DNA of 60,096 nucleotides. Source: an uncultured Spartobacteria bacterium (lineage in GTDB: Bacteria > Verrucomicrobiota > Verrucomicrobiia > Chthoniobacterales > Chthoniobacteraceae). Each line of letters begins with the position of its first letter. The stretch's first letter is position 1. The DNA lies in the NCBI GenBank assembly GCA_903901425.1, contig CAIURC010000022.1:1-60096 (forward strand). Reading direction: 5' to 3'. A program made the translations under genes and the position numbers. The notes below the pieces were generated by a model, which saw only the letters and a list, made by a program, of their open reading frames with translations, searched no databases and was not told where the DNA came from. Shown piece by piece: positions 1 through 9,400 of this stretch.

Positions 1-621
1 GCCCGCACTCTGTCCCTCGACAACGCCGGGCTCTGGGCAAAGACCGACCTCAGCCTCAGAGGGGGGGATCTCTCGGTCTCAAACGGATTTACCTCCCTCA
101 GTTCCTGGGCGGAGGATGACGATTCTGGAACCGCCTTTGAGCAAACCCCAAGGAACGCCGACACTAAGCTCTCCAAACGGGGCACGGCGCTTGAGGCCGG
201 AAACACGCTTTCCATCCAAGCTGCAGGCTCGTTCCGGGCAGTGCGGACCGATCTGGTCGGCGAAACCATCCGGATCGGTGCCGGCAATGACATCCAGTTG
301 AACTCGGTCCGGCTTTCGAACAAGGACTTTGATCCCAACCGCGGCGCAGCCATCCTGACCGCCTCCAACTTGGTCAATGTCACCGGTGCCCGGTTTCAGG
401 TCGGTCTGGTCAACATCAACGCTCGGACCATCAACCTCACCGATGTCCGGTTCTCCGAGGGCTCCCGGGTGCGGCTTTTCTGCGAATCCGGCCGCTACAC
501 CATCGACGCGCGCCCGGTGGACGGCCGCGTCAACTTCAAGGATGTCAGCTACGGCTCCGAGGATGTGTCCGGTGAACTCGCCAAGGGAGGCGCTTCCCAA
601 GTCCAAGTGCGCCGCCGCTGA
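1..621 (+). CDS. C-terminal part of a beta-rich surface or secreted protein (5' end outside window)
   Basis: The frame is open from the first base to a stop at 619-621, so only about 206 C-terminal residues are visible. The sequence is made of short alternating hydrophobic and polar strands (for example NLVNVTGARFQVGLVNINAR and TINLTDVRFSEGSRVRL). This suggests a right-handed beta-helix or filamentous-haemagglutinin-like passenger. No catalytic motif, membrane segment or sorting signal is visible, and the protein ends on a basic VQVRRR. An outer-membrane barrel gene follows 80 bp downstream on the same strand, so an exported protein and a barrel may be co-expressed. The family is not identified; the coding call is firm because the frame is long and uninterrupted. 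Confidence 0.7.
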   Translation, partial: ARTLSLDNAGLWAKTDLSLRGGDLSVSNGFTSLSSWAEDDDSGTAFEQTPRNADTKLSKRGTALEAGNTLSIQAAGSFRAVRTDLVGETIRIGAGNDIQLNSVRLSNKDFDPNRGAAILTASNLVNVTGARFQVGLVNINARTINLTDVRFSEGSRVRLFCESGRYTIDARPVDGRVNFKDVSYGSEDVSGELAKGGASQVQVRRR

Positions 622-701
622 ACCGTCTTCCGGCCAGGGTACCGACGAAGGGCTTGCCGCCCTCCCGAAAACCCCTACCCTGCCGGGCTGTAACCTGTTG
701 A

Positions 702-1721
702 ATGCAGATGAGAGCAACCGTTCTGATTTTTCTGACTCCCCTTGCGGTTGCCGCGCAAACAGCGCCTACTTTCCGCACTTCGGAATCCGCGCTGCGTCAG
801 GCACAGACGGCGACCCAGCGCCAGGACTCCACGCCCTCGATCAACGCCCGGGCGGGATCCAAGGAAGCCGCTCCCGAACTTTACCAAGGCGAGTCCGCTG
901 ACGTGGGGCCCCAGTTGATTCTGGTGGAGAAACAGAGGCGGCTCTGGTTCGAGGCAGGCGTCGACACCCAGTATTATTACACGTCCAACCTGTTCCTGAC
1001 TGAAAAGGAGCGCATCGATACGGACAAGGGACCCACCGAATCTGGGATCTTGCTGACCACGGCCCAGTTTGCGATTGCGCCGGAAGCTTTTCTGATCGGG
1101 CCGGGCGAATACAGCATCCGAGCCGGGTACAGGCACCAGACTTACCTCTACGGCCTCGAGAAGACCTCCAGCAAACTCGACGACTTCGACTTCGACGTGA
1201 GTTCGACCTACCTCAACCACAGGTACAGGCTCCCGTCCGGTTTCGCCTTTTCGCTCGGCTCGGAGTATAATCGGTTTTTGAGCCATGATGCGGCATGGCG
1301 CGAGTTCTACGCGGAGTTTGCTTTGACATGGGGCGTGGAGAAATCGTTCGGATTCGGCGAGAACCATCAGGTGGTGCTCGCCTACTACGGGATGAACCAC
1401 TTCACCCACACCGATCCGACGCCCACCACCAATGTCAACGACCGCATCGACAGCATTCTGTCCCTGAGTTGGAGCTGGCAGTTTTATCCACGCGTCCTGC
1501 TCCAGCCCTTCTACCGGATTCAACAGGTACACTACTGGCGGAGCAATGACCGAGACGACCTTATTAACACAATGGGTGTTTCCATCGCATGGTACCCCAC
1601 CGATGCCGTGTCCGTCCGCCTCTTCACCAGTTATGAACTGCGCGAGTCCGACGACGAGTTCGTGGACGACTACCATAAACTGGATGCCGGCGGTGGACTC
1701 TCCCTGAACTTCCGGTTCTGA
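702..1721 (+). CDS. outer-membrane beta-barrel protein
   Basis: About 339 residues with a short N-terminal signal peptide (MRATVLIFLTPLAVAAQT). Two ATGs are possible, at 702 and 708; the second leaves a tighter signal peptide. After a charged linker, the chain shows many amphipathic strands rich in Tyr, Phe and Trp (YSIRAGYRHQTYLYGLEK, YLNHRYRLPSGFAFSLGSEY). It ends with LSLNFRF followed by the stop. A terminal Phe with alternating hydrophobics is the classical recognition signal for BAM-assembled outer-membrane barrels. No substrate can be assigned. It lies 80 bp downstream of a partial surface-protein gene on the same strand and is convergent with the AsmA-like gene. Confidence 0.8.
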   Translation: MQMRATVLIFLTPLAVAAQTAPTFRTSESALRQAQTATQRQDSTPSINARAGSKEAAPELYQGESADVGPQLILVEKQRRLWFEAGVDTQYYYTSNLFLTEKERIDTDKGPTESGILLTTAQFAIAPEAFLIGPGEYSIRAGYRHQTYLYGLEKTSSKLDDFDFDVSSTYLNHRYRLPSGFAFSLGSEYNRFLSHDAAWREFYAEFALTWGVEKSFGFGENHQVVLAYYGMNHFTHTDPTPTTNVNDRIDSILSLSWSWQFYPRVLLQPFYRIQQVHYWRSNDRDDLINTMGVSIAWYPTDAVSVRLFTSYELRESDDEFVDDYHKLDAGGGLSLNFRF

Positions 1722-1743
1722 CCGGCCCAAGGCCTTCCCGCTG

Positions 1744-4119
1744 CTAGCCTCCGGCCCCCACCGCCTTTTCCCGGCCCCCGCCGAACCGTGGCACCGCCCG
1801 TGGCCTCCATTTTGGCTTCGAGAGCTTCTCATCGGCCACGTACTCGAAAAGTTTGCTGACCGGGAACAGGAGGACCCCCGGGATTCCCTGCGCATTCACC
1901 CGCATGCTGAAGTCCATGGCGTCATCGAGGAAAAACAGTTTGCCCTTTCCAAACATGCTGAAGCCGTTCCCGACAACCTTCAGGTTTTCGGTCCGGATCA
2001 CCCCCTGATCGACTTGGAAACCGGCCTCGCCCCAGCGGGCCACATCCATCCCCATCCCGGGCACGATGCCGTTCAGGATGCTGGAGAACGGCCCCAGAAA
2101 CGGGATCGCGAACACGTTTCCCTCGCTGATCCTGATCCAGCCCTCCCCCTTCATGGTCCGGCCCTCGCTTCCTGCTCCCGTGAACTCGTAGAGTCCGTCC
2201 ATCAGCCCCTTTGAGTCCTCGTACCCGAAGTACAATTTGGTCAGACTCGAAAAGTCGACCTTTGCAAACTGGATCTTTGCCCGGTGGCCAGGCTGCTTCA
2301 GCAGCAGGGAGACTGTGGCGTCCCCAACCACATGCCCCCCAAACAGCACCGCATCCAGCCCTGTGATCTTCAGGTCGCGGCTGGTGAAGAACAGTTTCCC
2401 GGTGACCTTAGGCGAACTCAGTTTCCGGTTGAGGAAAACGTAGTCCATCCCCTCGGCGGCATCCACATCCAGCCACAGCCGGGTTTCAGGCCCGCCGGCG
2501 CGCAGGTCCACCACCCCGTTCAAGAGCACGTTCGGAGCCTGCCGCACAAAGAGGTAGGGCTCCGCAGACCGCGCAATCACCGGGTTGATCCAATCCAGCA
2601 CGTCCACGGGTTTCAGCCGCGTCTTGATCCCCTTCAACACCACACGCTCCCCCTTGAGGTCCACCTCCACCTCGCCGCTCCCCTCACCCTCCGTCCGCCT
2701 GATCTGAAACGGCCCGATCCCGATCAACCCGGCCTCATACCGGAACGGCGTCTTCAAACCCAGCAAACCCACTTTCCGGTAACTCCCACGGCCGCACTCC
2801 AAACGCCCCGTCACACGGGCATTCTCGGGATCCGCCCCATCCGCCTCCAACTCCAGGTGCGGCACATCCTGAAACTCCAGATCCCCCAGCACCCGGCTCA
2901 GTTCCCCACGGACTAGCGGCGCAAACACCTCTGGCCGGATCCTGCTCGATAACCGCATCCGGAACCGGTCCGGGGTTCGCATCGCCTCGGCCTTCACCAC
3001 GCCGGACCGGTGGGCAATCGTCAATCCACGGACGCTCCAACTGCCACGGTCATACGAGAAATCCCCCTGCACCCCCTCAAACCGCACAGACCCGGCCGAG
3101 ATCCGGTCGGTCTCAAGCCGCCCCAGCAAACGCAGACCGCCTCCGGTCGTTCCTAGCGGTTTCGCCCAGACGGCGTCCAATTCCAGCCGAGCCCGGCCGT
3201 GTACATCCATCTCGCGGGACAGAGCCTGCTCCAGAGGAAACACCCGGCTGATCGCCAGCAGATCCAAGGAGGAACGCAGGCGAAAATCGCCCTCCCCCTC
3301 CCGCAACTCCCAACGCCCACTTCCTTCCAGACGCCCCTGCCCATCCTGCACCTCCAGTTCCTCAATCGAAACCGTTCCGTCTCTCAGAACAATCCCGGCC
3401 CGAATCCCGTTGAAATGCAGGCCGCTGTAACGGAAGCCGCCTGCAGTCAGGCGCAGGTCTGCCTCAATTTCATCCATTTTTTCCAAGTCGCCACTGAACC
3501 GGATCTCCAGCCGGGGCCCCACTTTCTCCCAGCTCAAAGCCCTGAGTTTCTCAAGTACGGTCTGGAGCCTCTGCGCAAACGTCCCTCCCCCGTCCGAGGA
3601 CGCCTCCAGTTTCAAGGCCTGCGGATGCAGCAACCGGCCACTGGCCACGACCGTAACACCTTGGATTTCGGCCTCCAACGAACTCAAAACCAGCTTCTGC
3701 GGTGTCAGGAGCAGGCGCCCGCTCAGTTCCGCCACCTGCACCCCCTGCCAACGCCCCCCCTTTTTTCCCTTTCGGTCGTCCGCAAAATAAAGCCGTGCCC
3801 GCCTCAGATCCAAAGCCTGAAGGAAAGGCTGTCTCTGCGCCAGTTGGGCATAGTCGACCACCAGAACCACCTCGTCCACCGCCGCCAGAACCCGCTTCCG
3901 CTCCGGCCCCTCGTACACCTTCAAGTCCCGGGCCACGATCCCGCGGAATGGCACCATCGCCAACTGACGCATCGAAATCTCCACCCCGCGTTTCTGGAAT
4001 TCCCCGGCCACAAACTGGCGCCATTCCCGGTTGAAGCCCCGCTTGTAGAAATACCAGCCTGCCCCTAGAAAAGCGGCCAGTATCAGGGCCAGAAAGATGC
4101 TCATTGCCCGCCGCGCCAT
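1744..4119 (-). CDS. AsmA-like / TamB-related membrane-anchored protein
   Basis: A protein of about 791 residues with one N-terminal membrane segment (SIFLALILAAFLGAGWYFY). A long periplasmic region of repeated beta strands follows, typical of AsmA/DUF3971-type proteins linked to lipid transport and outer-membrane biogenesis. The last 150 residues carry the AsmA C-terminal signature: GEGWIRISEGNVFAIPFLGP, then a VDQGVIRTENLKVVGNG strand pair and KGKLFFLDDAMDFSMRVN. I chose the ATG at 4119 because it directly precedes the membrane segment; an in-frame ATG at 4161 would add 14 unremarkable residues. The gene is divergent from the DUF1080 gene. Coding is secure; the exact role is inferred from family resemblance. 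Confidence 0.8.
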   Translation of the reverse strand: MARRAMSIFLALILAAFLGAGWYFYKRGFNREWRQFVAGEFQKRGVEISMRQLAMVPFRGIVARDLKVYEGPERKRVLAAVDEVVLVVDYAQLAQRQPFLQALDLRRARLYFADDRKGKKGGRWQGVQVAELSGRLLLTPQKLVLSSLEAEIQGVTVVASGRLLHPQALKLEASSDGGGTFAQRLQTVLEKLRALSWEKVGPRLEIRFSGDLEKMDEIEADLRLTAGGFRYSGLHFNGIRAGIVLRDGTVSIEELEVQDGQGRLEGSGRWELREGEGDFRLRSSLDLLAISRVFPLEQALSREMDVHGRARLELDAVWAKPLGTTGGGLRLLGRLETDRISAGSVRFEGVQGDFSYDRGSWSVRGLTIAHRSGVVKAEAMRTPDRFRMRLSSRIRPEVFAPLVRGELSRVLGDLEFQDVPHLELEADGADPENARVTGRLECGRGSYRKVGLLGLKTPFRYEAGLIGIGPFQIRRTEGEGSGEVEVDLKGERVVLKGIKTRLKPVDVLDWINPVIARSAEPYLFVRQAPNVLLNGVVDLRAGGPETRLWLDVDAAEGMDYVFLNRKLSSPKVTGKLFFTSRDLKITGLDAVLFGGHVVGDATVSLLLKQPGHRAKIQFAKVDFSSLTKLYFGYEDSKGLMDGLYEFTGAGSEGRTMKGEGWIRISEGNVFAIPFLGPFSSILNGIVPGMGMDVARWGEAGFQVDQGVIRTENLKVVGNGFSMFGKGKLFFLDDAMDFSMRVNAQGIPGVLLFPVSKLFEYVADEKLSKPKWRPRAVPRFGGGREKAVGAGG

Positions 4120-4223
4120 CCCCACAGTCTCCCCGGCACCGATCCCCCGTGGCCAGCGCAATTTTCTTCCCCCTTCCGGGAGCTTGCGCGAACCCGGGCC
4201 TCGATTCTAACCTGTTAGTCCAC

Positions 4224-4859
4224 ATGAAAGCCCAGTTCCTCCTTCCCCTCCTCCTCAGCGCCGCCTCCCTCACCGCTGCCGACTCACAACCTGCAGACGG
4301 TTGGATCCAGATTTTCGACGGGAAATCGCTCCAAGGCTGGAAGGTAAATGAGTCCCCTGAATCCTTCCGGATCCAGGACGGCGAACTGGTCGCACACGGC
4401 AACCGGTCCCACCTCTTTTACGACGGCGCCGTTGCCAACCACGACTTCAAGAACTTCGAGCTCAAGGCCGAAATCAAAACCCTGCCGGGTTCAAATTCCG
4501 GCGTTTATTTCCACACTGAGTTCCAACCCGACGGCTGGCCTTCCAAAGGCTACGAGATTCAGGTCAACAACACCCACAAGGACCCGAAAAAAACCGCCGG
4601 CATTTACGGCATCCAGGACAATTTCACCGCCCCGGCGCAGGACGGTGAATGGTTCACGCTCTACATCCGGGTTGAAGGCAAACGGATCCTGACCAAGGTC
4701 AACAACAAGGTCATCTCCGATTACACCGAGGAGGAAAACCCCACCCGCCCGGCTCAGTTCAAAAACCGACTCCTGTCCCACGGCACATTCGCCATTCAGG
4801 GGCACGACCCCCAGAGCGAAGTCCACTACCGCTCCATCTCGGTCCGCCCGCTTCCCTAA
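4224..4859 (+). CDS. secreted DUF1080 (3-keto-disaccharide hydrolase / LamG-like) protein
   Basis: 211 residues. The signal peptide is MKAQFLLPLLLSAASLTAAD, which fixes the ATG at 4224; an upstream in-frame ATG lacks a leader. The mature part is one DUF1080 jelly-roll domain: WIQIFDGKSLQGW at its start, then FRIQDGELVAHG, FELKAEIKTLPGSNSGVYFH, GYEIQVNNTH and the closing GTFAIQGHDPQSEVHYRSI. The family is greatly expanded in Planctomycetota and Verrucomicrobiota. Some members act as 3-keto-disaccharide hydrolases and others are thought to bind carbohydrate. The length equals a single domain with nothing fused. A hairpin lies 20 bp after the stop. Confidence 0.9.
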   Translation: MKAQFLLPLLLSAASLTAADSQPADGWIQIFDGKSLQGWKVNESPESFRIQDGELVAHGNRSHLFYDGAVANHDFKNFELKAEIKTLPGSNSGVYFHTEFQPDGWPSKGYEIQVNNTHKDPKKTAGIYGIQDNFTAPAQDGEWFTLYIRVEGKRILTKVNNKVISDYTEEENPTRPAQFKNRLLSHGTFAIQGHDPQSEVHYRSISVRPLP

Positions 4860-4879
4860 ACTCCGGACAACGGTCGAAC

Positions 4880-4899
4880 CCGGGGCGCTTTGTCCCCGG
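4880..4899. terminator. hairpin between convergent genes (candidate bidirectional terminator)
   Basis: A perfect 6-bp stem CCGGGG/CCCCGG closes an 8-base loop, 20 bp after the DUF1080 stop and about 100 bp from the stop of the opposite-strand gene. There is no clear T-tract (ATTATT follows), so intrinsic termination is only plausible. Confidence 0.35.
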
Positions 4900-5000
4900 A
4901 TTATTCCCCGAACCCAACTCGCCTTGGAGCGTCCCGACACGCCTCGGGCGAACTGGGTTCTGCTCATCCCTGCCTCGCAACCGGGTTCTCCCGGCCGGAT

Positions 5001-5453
5001 TCAAATCCGGATTCCGCCCACCGGTTTCGTCTCTGGCCGGCCCAGTTTCACGTCCAGCACCCTCCATCCCCGGTTCTCAAACCGGAACCGGAACGTGCAC
5101 GGTGTGACGCGTCCTCCAGACAGCACGAAAAACACCTCCACCTCGGCCTCCTGATCTCCCTGCCTGACGGGGCCGAATTCCAGGTGTTCCGCGCGGAGCA
5201 GTTCGGGGTAATCCCTGAGGAACCCCTCCGCCCCACTGGCATCCAGAAACTTGTCGAAAAATGGGAGGTCCGCAGAAACTTTGAGCCACTGCCGCGCACC
5301 CATTTCCGCGGGGAGGCTCCGGGCCACCGCCTCATAGAGTTCAAAAGTTTCAGGGTGGGCGCCTTTGCGACTGAAGCGTTGATGGCTCCACACCCCGAGC
5401 ACGCCCACACATCCCACCGTCCCCAGCAAAAGGATACGGTGCCCGGCTTTCAT
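5001..5453 (-). CDS. small membrane-anchored or secreted protein of unknown family
   Basis: 150 residues. The N-terminus KAGHRILLLGTVGCVGVLGV is a single hydrophobic anchor or signal segment. It is followed by a compact domain of mixed helix and strand (FELYEAVARSLPAEMGARQW, then AEVEVFFVLSGGRVTPCTFRF). The ending, CTFRFRFENRGWRVLDVKLG, resembles small NTF2-like or DUF4864-like folds, but that is a guess. Its ATG overlaps the stop of the DUF971 gene in an ATGA (5450-5453). It is therefore the last member of a translationally coupled chain with yggS and DUF971. I do not recognise the family. Confidence 0.7.
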   Translation of the reverse strand: MKAGHRILLLGTVGCVGVLGVWSHQRFSRKGAHPETFELYEAVARSLPAEMGARQWLKVSADLPFFDKFLDASGAEGFLRDYPELLRAEHLEFGPVRQGDQEAEVEVFFVLSGGRVTPCTFRFRFENRGWRVLDVKLGRPETKPVGGIRI

Positions 5454-5767
5454 CCCAGTTCCGTTCCGAGCCGTTGAAGAAAGGCAAACGAGTAGATTCC
5501 CGAGCCGTGGCCATCGCCCCAGAGGGGTTGAACGGCGTAGCCGCCGACAAAACCGAGACGCACCAGTTCAAAACTCCGTTCCGTGTAGTGAACCTCGGGC
5601 CGGTCGACGTTCCCCAGAATATCTGGTTCCCCGCCGCAGGCGGCACATGGGCAGGCCCGGCGGAGATCCTCCAAGTGGACAAACGACTCCGTGCCATCGC
5701 TCCAAGCGATTGCCAGTTCGTCTCCAATGGTCTGGACCTGAGTCAGACTGAGTCGCCCATTCATCAC
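5450..5767 (-). CDS. DUF971 (gamma-butyrobetaine hydroxylase-like N-terminal) domain protein
   Basis: About 105 residues forming a single DUF971 domain. Visible signatures are the strand pair LAIAWSDGTESFVHLEDLRR, the Cys-containing RRACPCAACGG typical of the family, and the closing VQPLWGDGHGSGIYSFAFL with its conserved DGH and GIYS. In eukaryotes this domain is the N-terminus of carnitine-synthesis dioxygenases; stand-alone bacterial forms are linked to iron-sulfur or metal handling, and the two close Cys pairs fit metal binding. The start is a GTG at 5767 overlapping the yggS stop, or an ATG at 5764. The 3' end overlaps the next gene by 4 bp. Confidence 0.9.
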   Translation of the reverse strand: MMNGRLSLTQVQTIGDELAIAWSDGTESFVHLEDLRRACPCAACGGEPDILGNVDRPEVHYTERSFELVRLGFVGGYAVQPLWGDGHGSGIYSFAFLQRLGTELG

Positions 5768-6495
5768 GCGGAGAGCCTCTCTGATTCAGAAGCAGGACGC
5801 CAGCCCGAACCTGAACGCCGGCCAAACAGCGCGCTTCCCACGCGCACCAGGGTGGATCCCTCCTCGATCGCCACCTCGAAATCGGAACTCATCCCCATCG
5901 ACAACACAGGCAACCCAACGCCGAACTCTGATGCCAATGCATCCCGCAACTGGCGCAACCCGGCGAAATACGGCCGTGCGCGCTCCCCCTCAGCAGCGGC
6001 GGGCGGGATGGCCATCAGCCCCTCCACCGACACCCGGTTCAAGGAAAGAATCTGCTCCAAACTGGCCCGGATGGATTCGGGCCGGAAACCGAATTTTGAG
6101 GATTCAGCCGCCACGTTCACTTCGAGCAGAATCCGGGGGCGGACGCCCGTATCGGCGCTGATGCGCTCCAGTTCCAACGCAAGTTCCAGGCTGTCGATGC
6201 CGTGGAAAAGCTCCACAGGCAGGCTGAGAACCTGCCGCACCTTGTTCCTCTGGAGGTGTCCGATGAAATGCCAGCGCACCCTTCCGGGGAGAACAGGAAC
6301 CTTGGCTTTGAACTCCTGCACCCGGCTTTCTCCAAACAGAGTCTGTCCTGCCTCCAAAGCCTCGACGAGAGCCTCTGGCGGATGCGTCTTGGACACCGCC
6401 ACCAACTCCACCGAGTCCGGGGGCCGCCCACTTCGGGCAACCGCGGACTCCATCGCAGCCCGGATCTGCGCGAGGTTCTCAGCTACCAGGCTCAA
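5764..6495 (-). CDS. yggS: YggS-family PLP homeostasis protein
   Basis: 243 residues if started at the TTG at 6493-6495, close to the usual length of about 230. It is an alanine-racemase-fold, single-domain PLP-binding protein that controls vitamin B6 and amino-acid balance. Motifs: VELVAVSKTHPP with the PLP lysine at about residue 36, LFGESRVQEF, WHFIGHLQRNK, GLMAIPP and the phosphate-binding SMGMSSDFEVAIEEGST. The only ATG upstream (6648) lies deep inside the preceding protease gene and adds 51 unrelated residues. The TTG overlaps the protease stop in a TTGA, so I prefer it. Its stop overlaps the DUF971 start. Function is confident; the start is inferred. Confidence 0.88.
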   Translation of the reverse strand: MSLVAENLAQIRAAMESAVARSGRPPDSVELVAVSKTHPPEALVEALEAGQTLFGESRVQEFKAKVPVLPGRVRWHFIGHLQRNKVRQVLSLPVELFHGIDSLELALELERISADTGVRPRILLEVNVAAESSKFGFRPESIRASLEQILSLNRVSVEGLMAIPPAAAEGERARPYFAGLRQLRDALASEFGVGLPVLSMGMSSDFEVAIEEGSTLVRVGSALFGRRSGSGWRPASESERLSA

Positions 6496-9400
6496 GGCGC
6501 GTTCGGGTCCAAGATCACATTGCCAATCTCTCGGAACCCGGTCTGCCCCAAGGGCGCTCTCGGAGCCAGAAATGCCCCATAACCGCGTGGGGTCCCCAGA
6601 ATTGTTTTCTGGTAGATCACCCCTTCGTAACCGACCGTAGCCGGCCACCTTGGATGAACAAACCGTCCGGAAAATAGGCCGGTGGCGGCACTCACCCCGA
6701 AAGTCACTTTCTTCGGGTTTACCAAAGCTGGAGTGGCTGAAACATCGCCAACGAAGACCGTGCTATTCTTGAGGCTAGAGAGGTTGACCTGCGTCGAAAA
6801 CTCGGTGTTCAGCAAGCTTCCTTTCGTAAAGTTCAGCAACACCGACCCAGCCGGATCCGCAGTCGCCTGACCCGGGATTACCCAAGGGCTCCCCGTGGCA
6901 GAAGGCGCCGTATACAAAGCGGCAAGGAGCGTCTGCGGGAATGGACCGAACCCGCTCGGCAGGAGGTTCGCATCGCTCCCGGTGGTCGACTTGTACCAAG
7001 TTCCCGTGGTCTTCATGTCGCTGTCACTGGCGGACTGCACCACGCTTGTTCCAAAAAACACCCCCTGAGCGCCAGACCTGCCGGCATACAGCGGCAGGTA
7101 GAGCGGCCACGTGTTGTCTTTGCTCAATACCGAAGCCAGCCTCACAAACGGTGAGCCGTCCGCCAGTTTCCCCGTCAAAAACACCCGACCCAACGTGTCC
7201 ACCGTGGCCGTGCCATATCCGTGCCCAGTCGGCTCCGTGGGATTCGAAAAGGCCAGATCCGAGGTCGGGTTTCCGATCGGAGCCGGAGAAACCGTCAACT
7301 GCAATCCGTCCGCGCTCACGGACGTCACCGTGGTTCCCGTCAGGATGTTGGTCCCTGAAACATAGGCATTCTGCCGGATCCCCAGCGTTGCGGCCGTGTC
7401 AGTCCCGGTCAACGTGATGACGTTTCCGGAACGCGTCGCCAGCGAGGTGGTGGTGATGCTCCGCGGCGGCACAATAAACGTGAACGGCTTGGTGGGCGCC
7501 GCGTACGGCAGGCTCTTGCTGTAATGCGCGCGGTCCGCACTGACGACGCCAGCCACCGGGGTTGTCCCGAATCCTGGACCCGCATCCGTTCCCGTCACCG
7601 TGCCCGTGATGCGCCGTGTGCCGGCCGGATTCAAGTCGAGAACCAGATTCAACGTGAGGTTGTCGCGGGCATCTTTCCGCGGGATGAGCACGTTGAGCGT
7701 GGCCTGCCCAGCCGCGGGCACCCCGGGCACAAACTCCCCTTTGAAGGGGTAGGCGACTGACCCCACCAGAGGCGCGGTGACCGTCGTGTTCGGATACACC
7801 ACCCGGCCCAGTGTCAAACGCCCCGAACACACCCCGCCCGCAGTAACCGTGGCCGACAGGAACCCGGTCGAGTTATATGCAAACCCGGCCGCCTTCTGCA
7901 CCAATCCCGCGTAGTTCCCGGTGATTTCCGTGGCATAGGGACTGGTGACAAAGTTTGCCGTCAGCGTGGCTGCGCTGTCCGGCATCACGAAGTTCAAAGT
8001 CCGGGAATTGGAGTTGATCAACCCGGTCCACCCGGAAAACACCAGCCCGGATCTCGAGGAGGAGGAGGCTGTGATCCGGTAGGTGGTGTTCGCGTCCCTC
8101 GCACTGGTGGGAAGGAACCCCCGGTCGACCGCCACCCCGGAGGTGGGCGTTGCCGGCGCGCCGTTCACCTGCAGGTTCACCGTGAGCAGGTTGGTTTTCG
8201 TGAAGAAAAACGTCCTCACGGCAAGGGGGGACTGGTTGCCGTCCTTGTCTTCGCTATACACACGCAACGTGTTCAAACCAGGCACGATCTCCGCCTGACT
8301 GAGCGTTGCCGTCCAGTCGGAGACACTTCCCCGGGGGATCAGGGAACCCACCGGGATCACATGGGGAGCCGCACTGTTGACTCGGTACACCACAGCACTC
8401 AGGTCTCGCACATTGTCTGAGGCACTGCCGGAAGCGGAAATCCCCACCACCACCTGCGAAAGCGTCACGCGCTGCCCCGCCTTCGGGGTTGCAATTGTCA
8501 CGGAGGGCTTCCTGCGGTCCGGCAACCTGTCGTTGTCCGTGATGCTGACCGTGGCCGATCCCTTCTGGGCCGTGACAGCGTAGGTGGCGTTCTCCATAAC
8601 CGTCGCCACCACGGAAAGCGTGCCATTGTAAAGAGCGTCATCCTTTGGAGCGACCAGCAGATCCACGGAACTGAGGCCCGCAGTCAGGGTCACAGAAGCC
8701 GTCCATGCCACCCCTGGAGCTACCGGGAGAACCGCCGGCCTTTGGCTCAGAGTGAAACGGGTGCCGTCGATCACCTGCACCACCTGGGTCCCCGCAGCGA
8801 GTCCGGTTCCTGTTACCACCATGCCCGCCCTCAGCCCGGTGGTGTCCGCGCAGGCAAAGGTAAACTCGTCCTCGAATACACACGCGGACAGGGTCACGCT
8901 TCCCACCGTGTCGTTCGCGGCAGGATTGATGCTGAAAGCGTTGGGACTCACCGATGTGACCACTGTTCCCGCAGCAATTCCAAGACCGCTGACTTTCATT
9001 CCCACCTGCAGTCCTGTCGTCCCACCAGCGCAGGTCACATTCGTGGTGCCGTCCGTTCCCACCTGAGTGAGGGCAAGCCCGGGAATCGTCACCGTGGAAG
9101 CAATCGGATCATAGTGGGTACCGGACTCTGCGGACCCGCCCACATCCAGTTGGACCACCGTTGGAATTGGCAGAACCGACTCCTCCAATGTCGCCCCGTT
9201 CCTGCGCTCCCGTTTGATGGTGAATTTGCCGGGCCGATAAAAACGGGCGGCAGTCACAGGCTGCAGGGTTGCCGCCGAAAGCGTCACCGTCAGGTTGCTG
9301 ATGGATGCCACGGTTGTTCCAGGTGCGATCCCAGTTCCAGCCACGGACATTCCCACGGCCAGATCGGAGATGTTGAACTGAGCCGGAGCCGAGGACAGCA

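Noticed and set aside
675-1895. 406-codon minus-strand frame over the outer-membrane barrel
   Set aside because: The plus-strand frame has a signal peptide, amphipathic strands and terminal Phe; the antisense has none.
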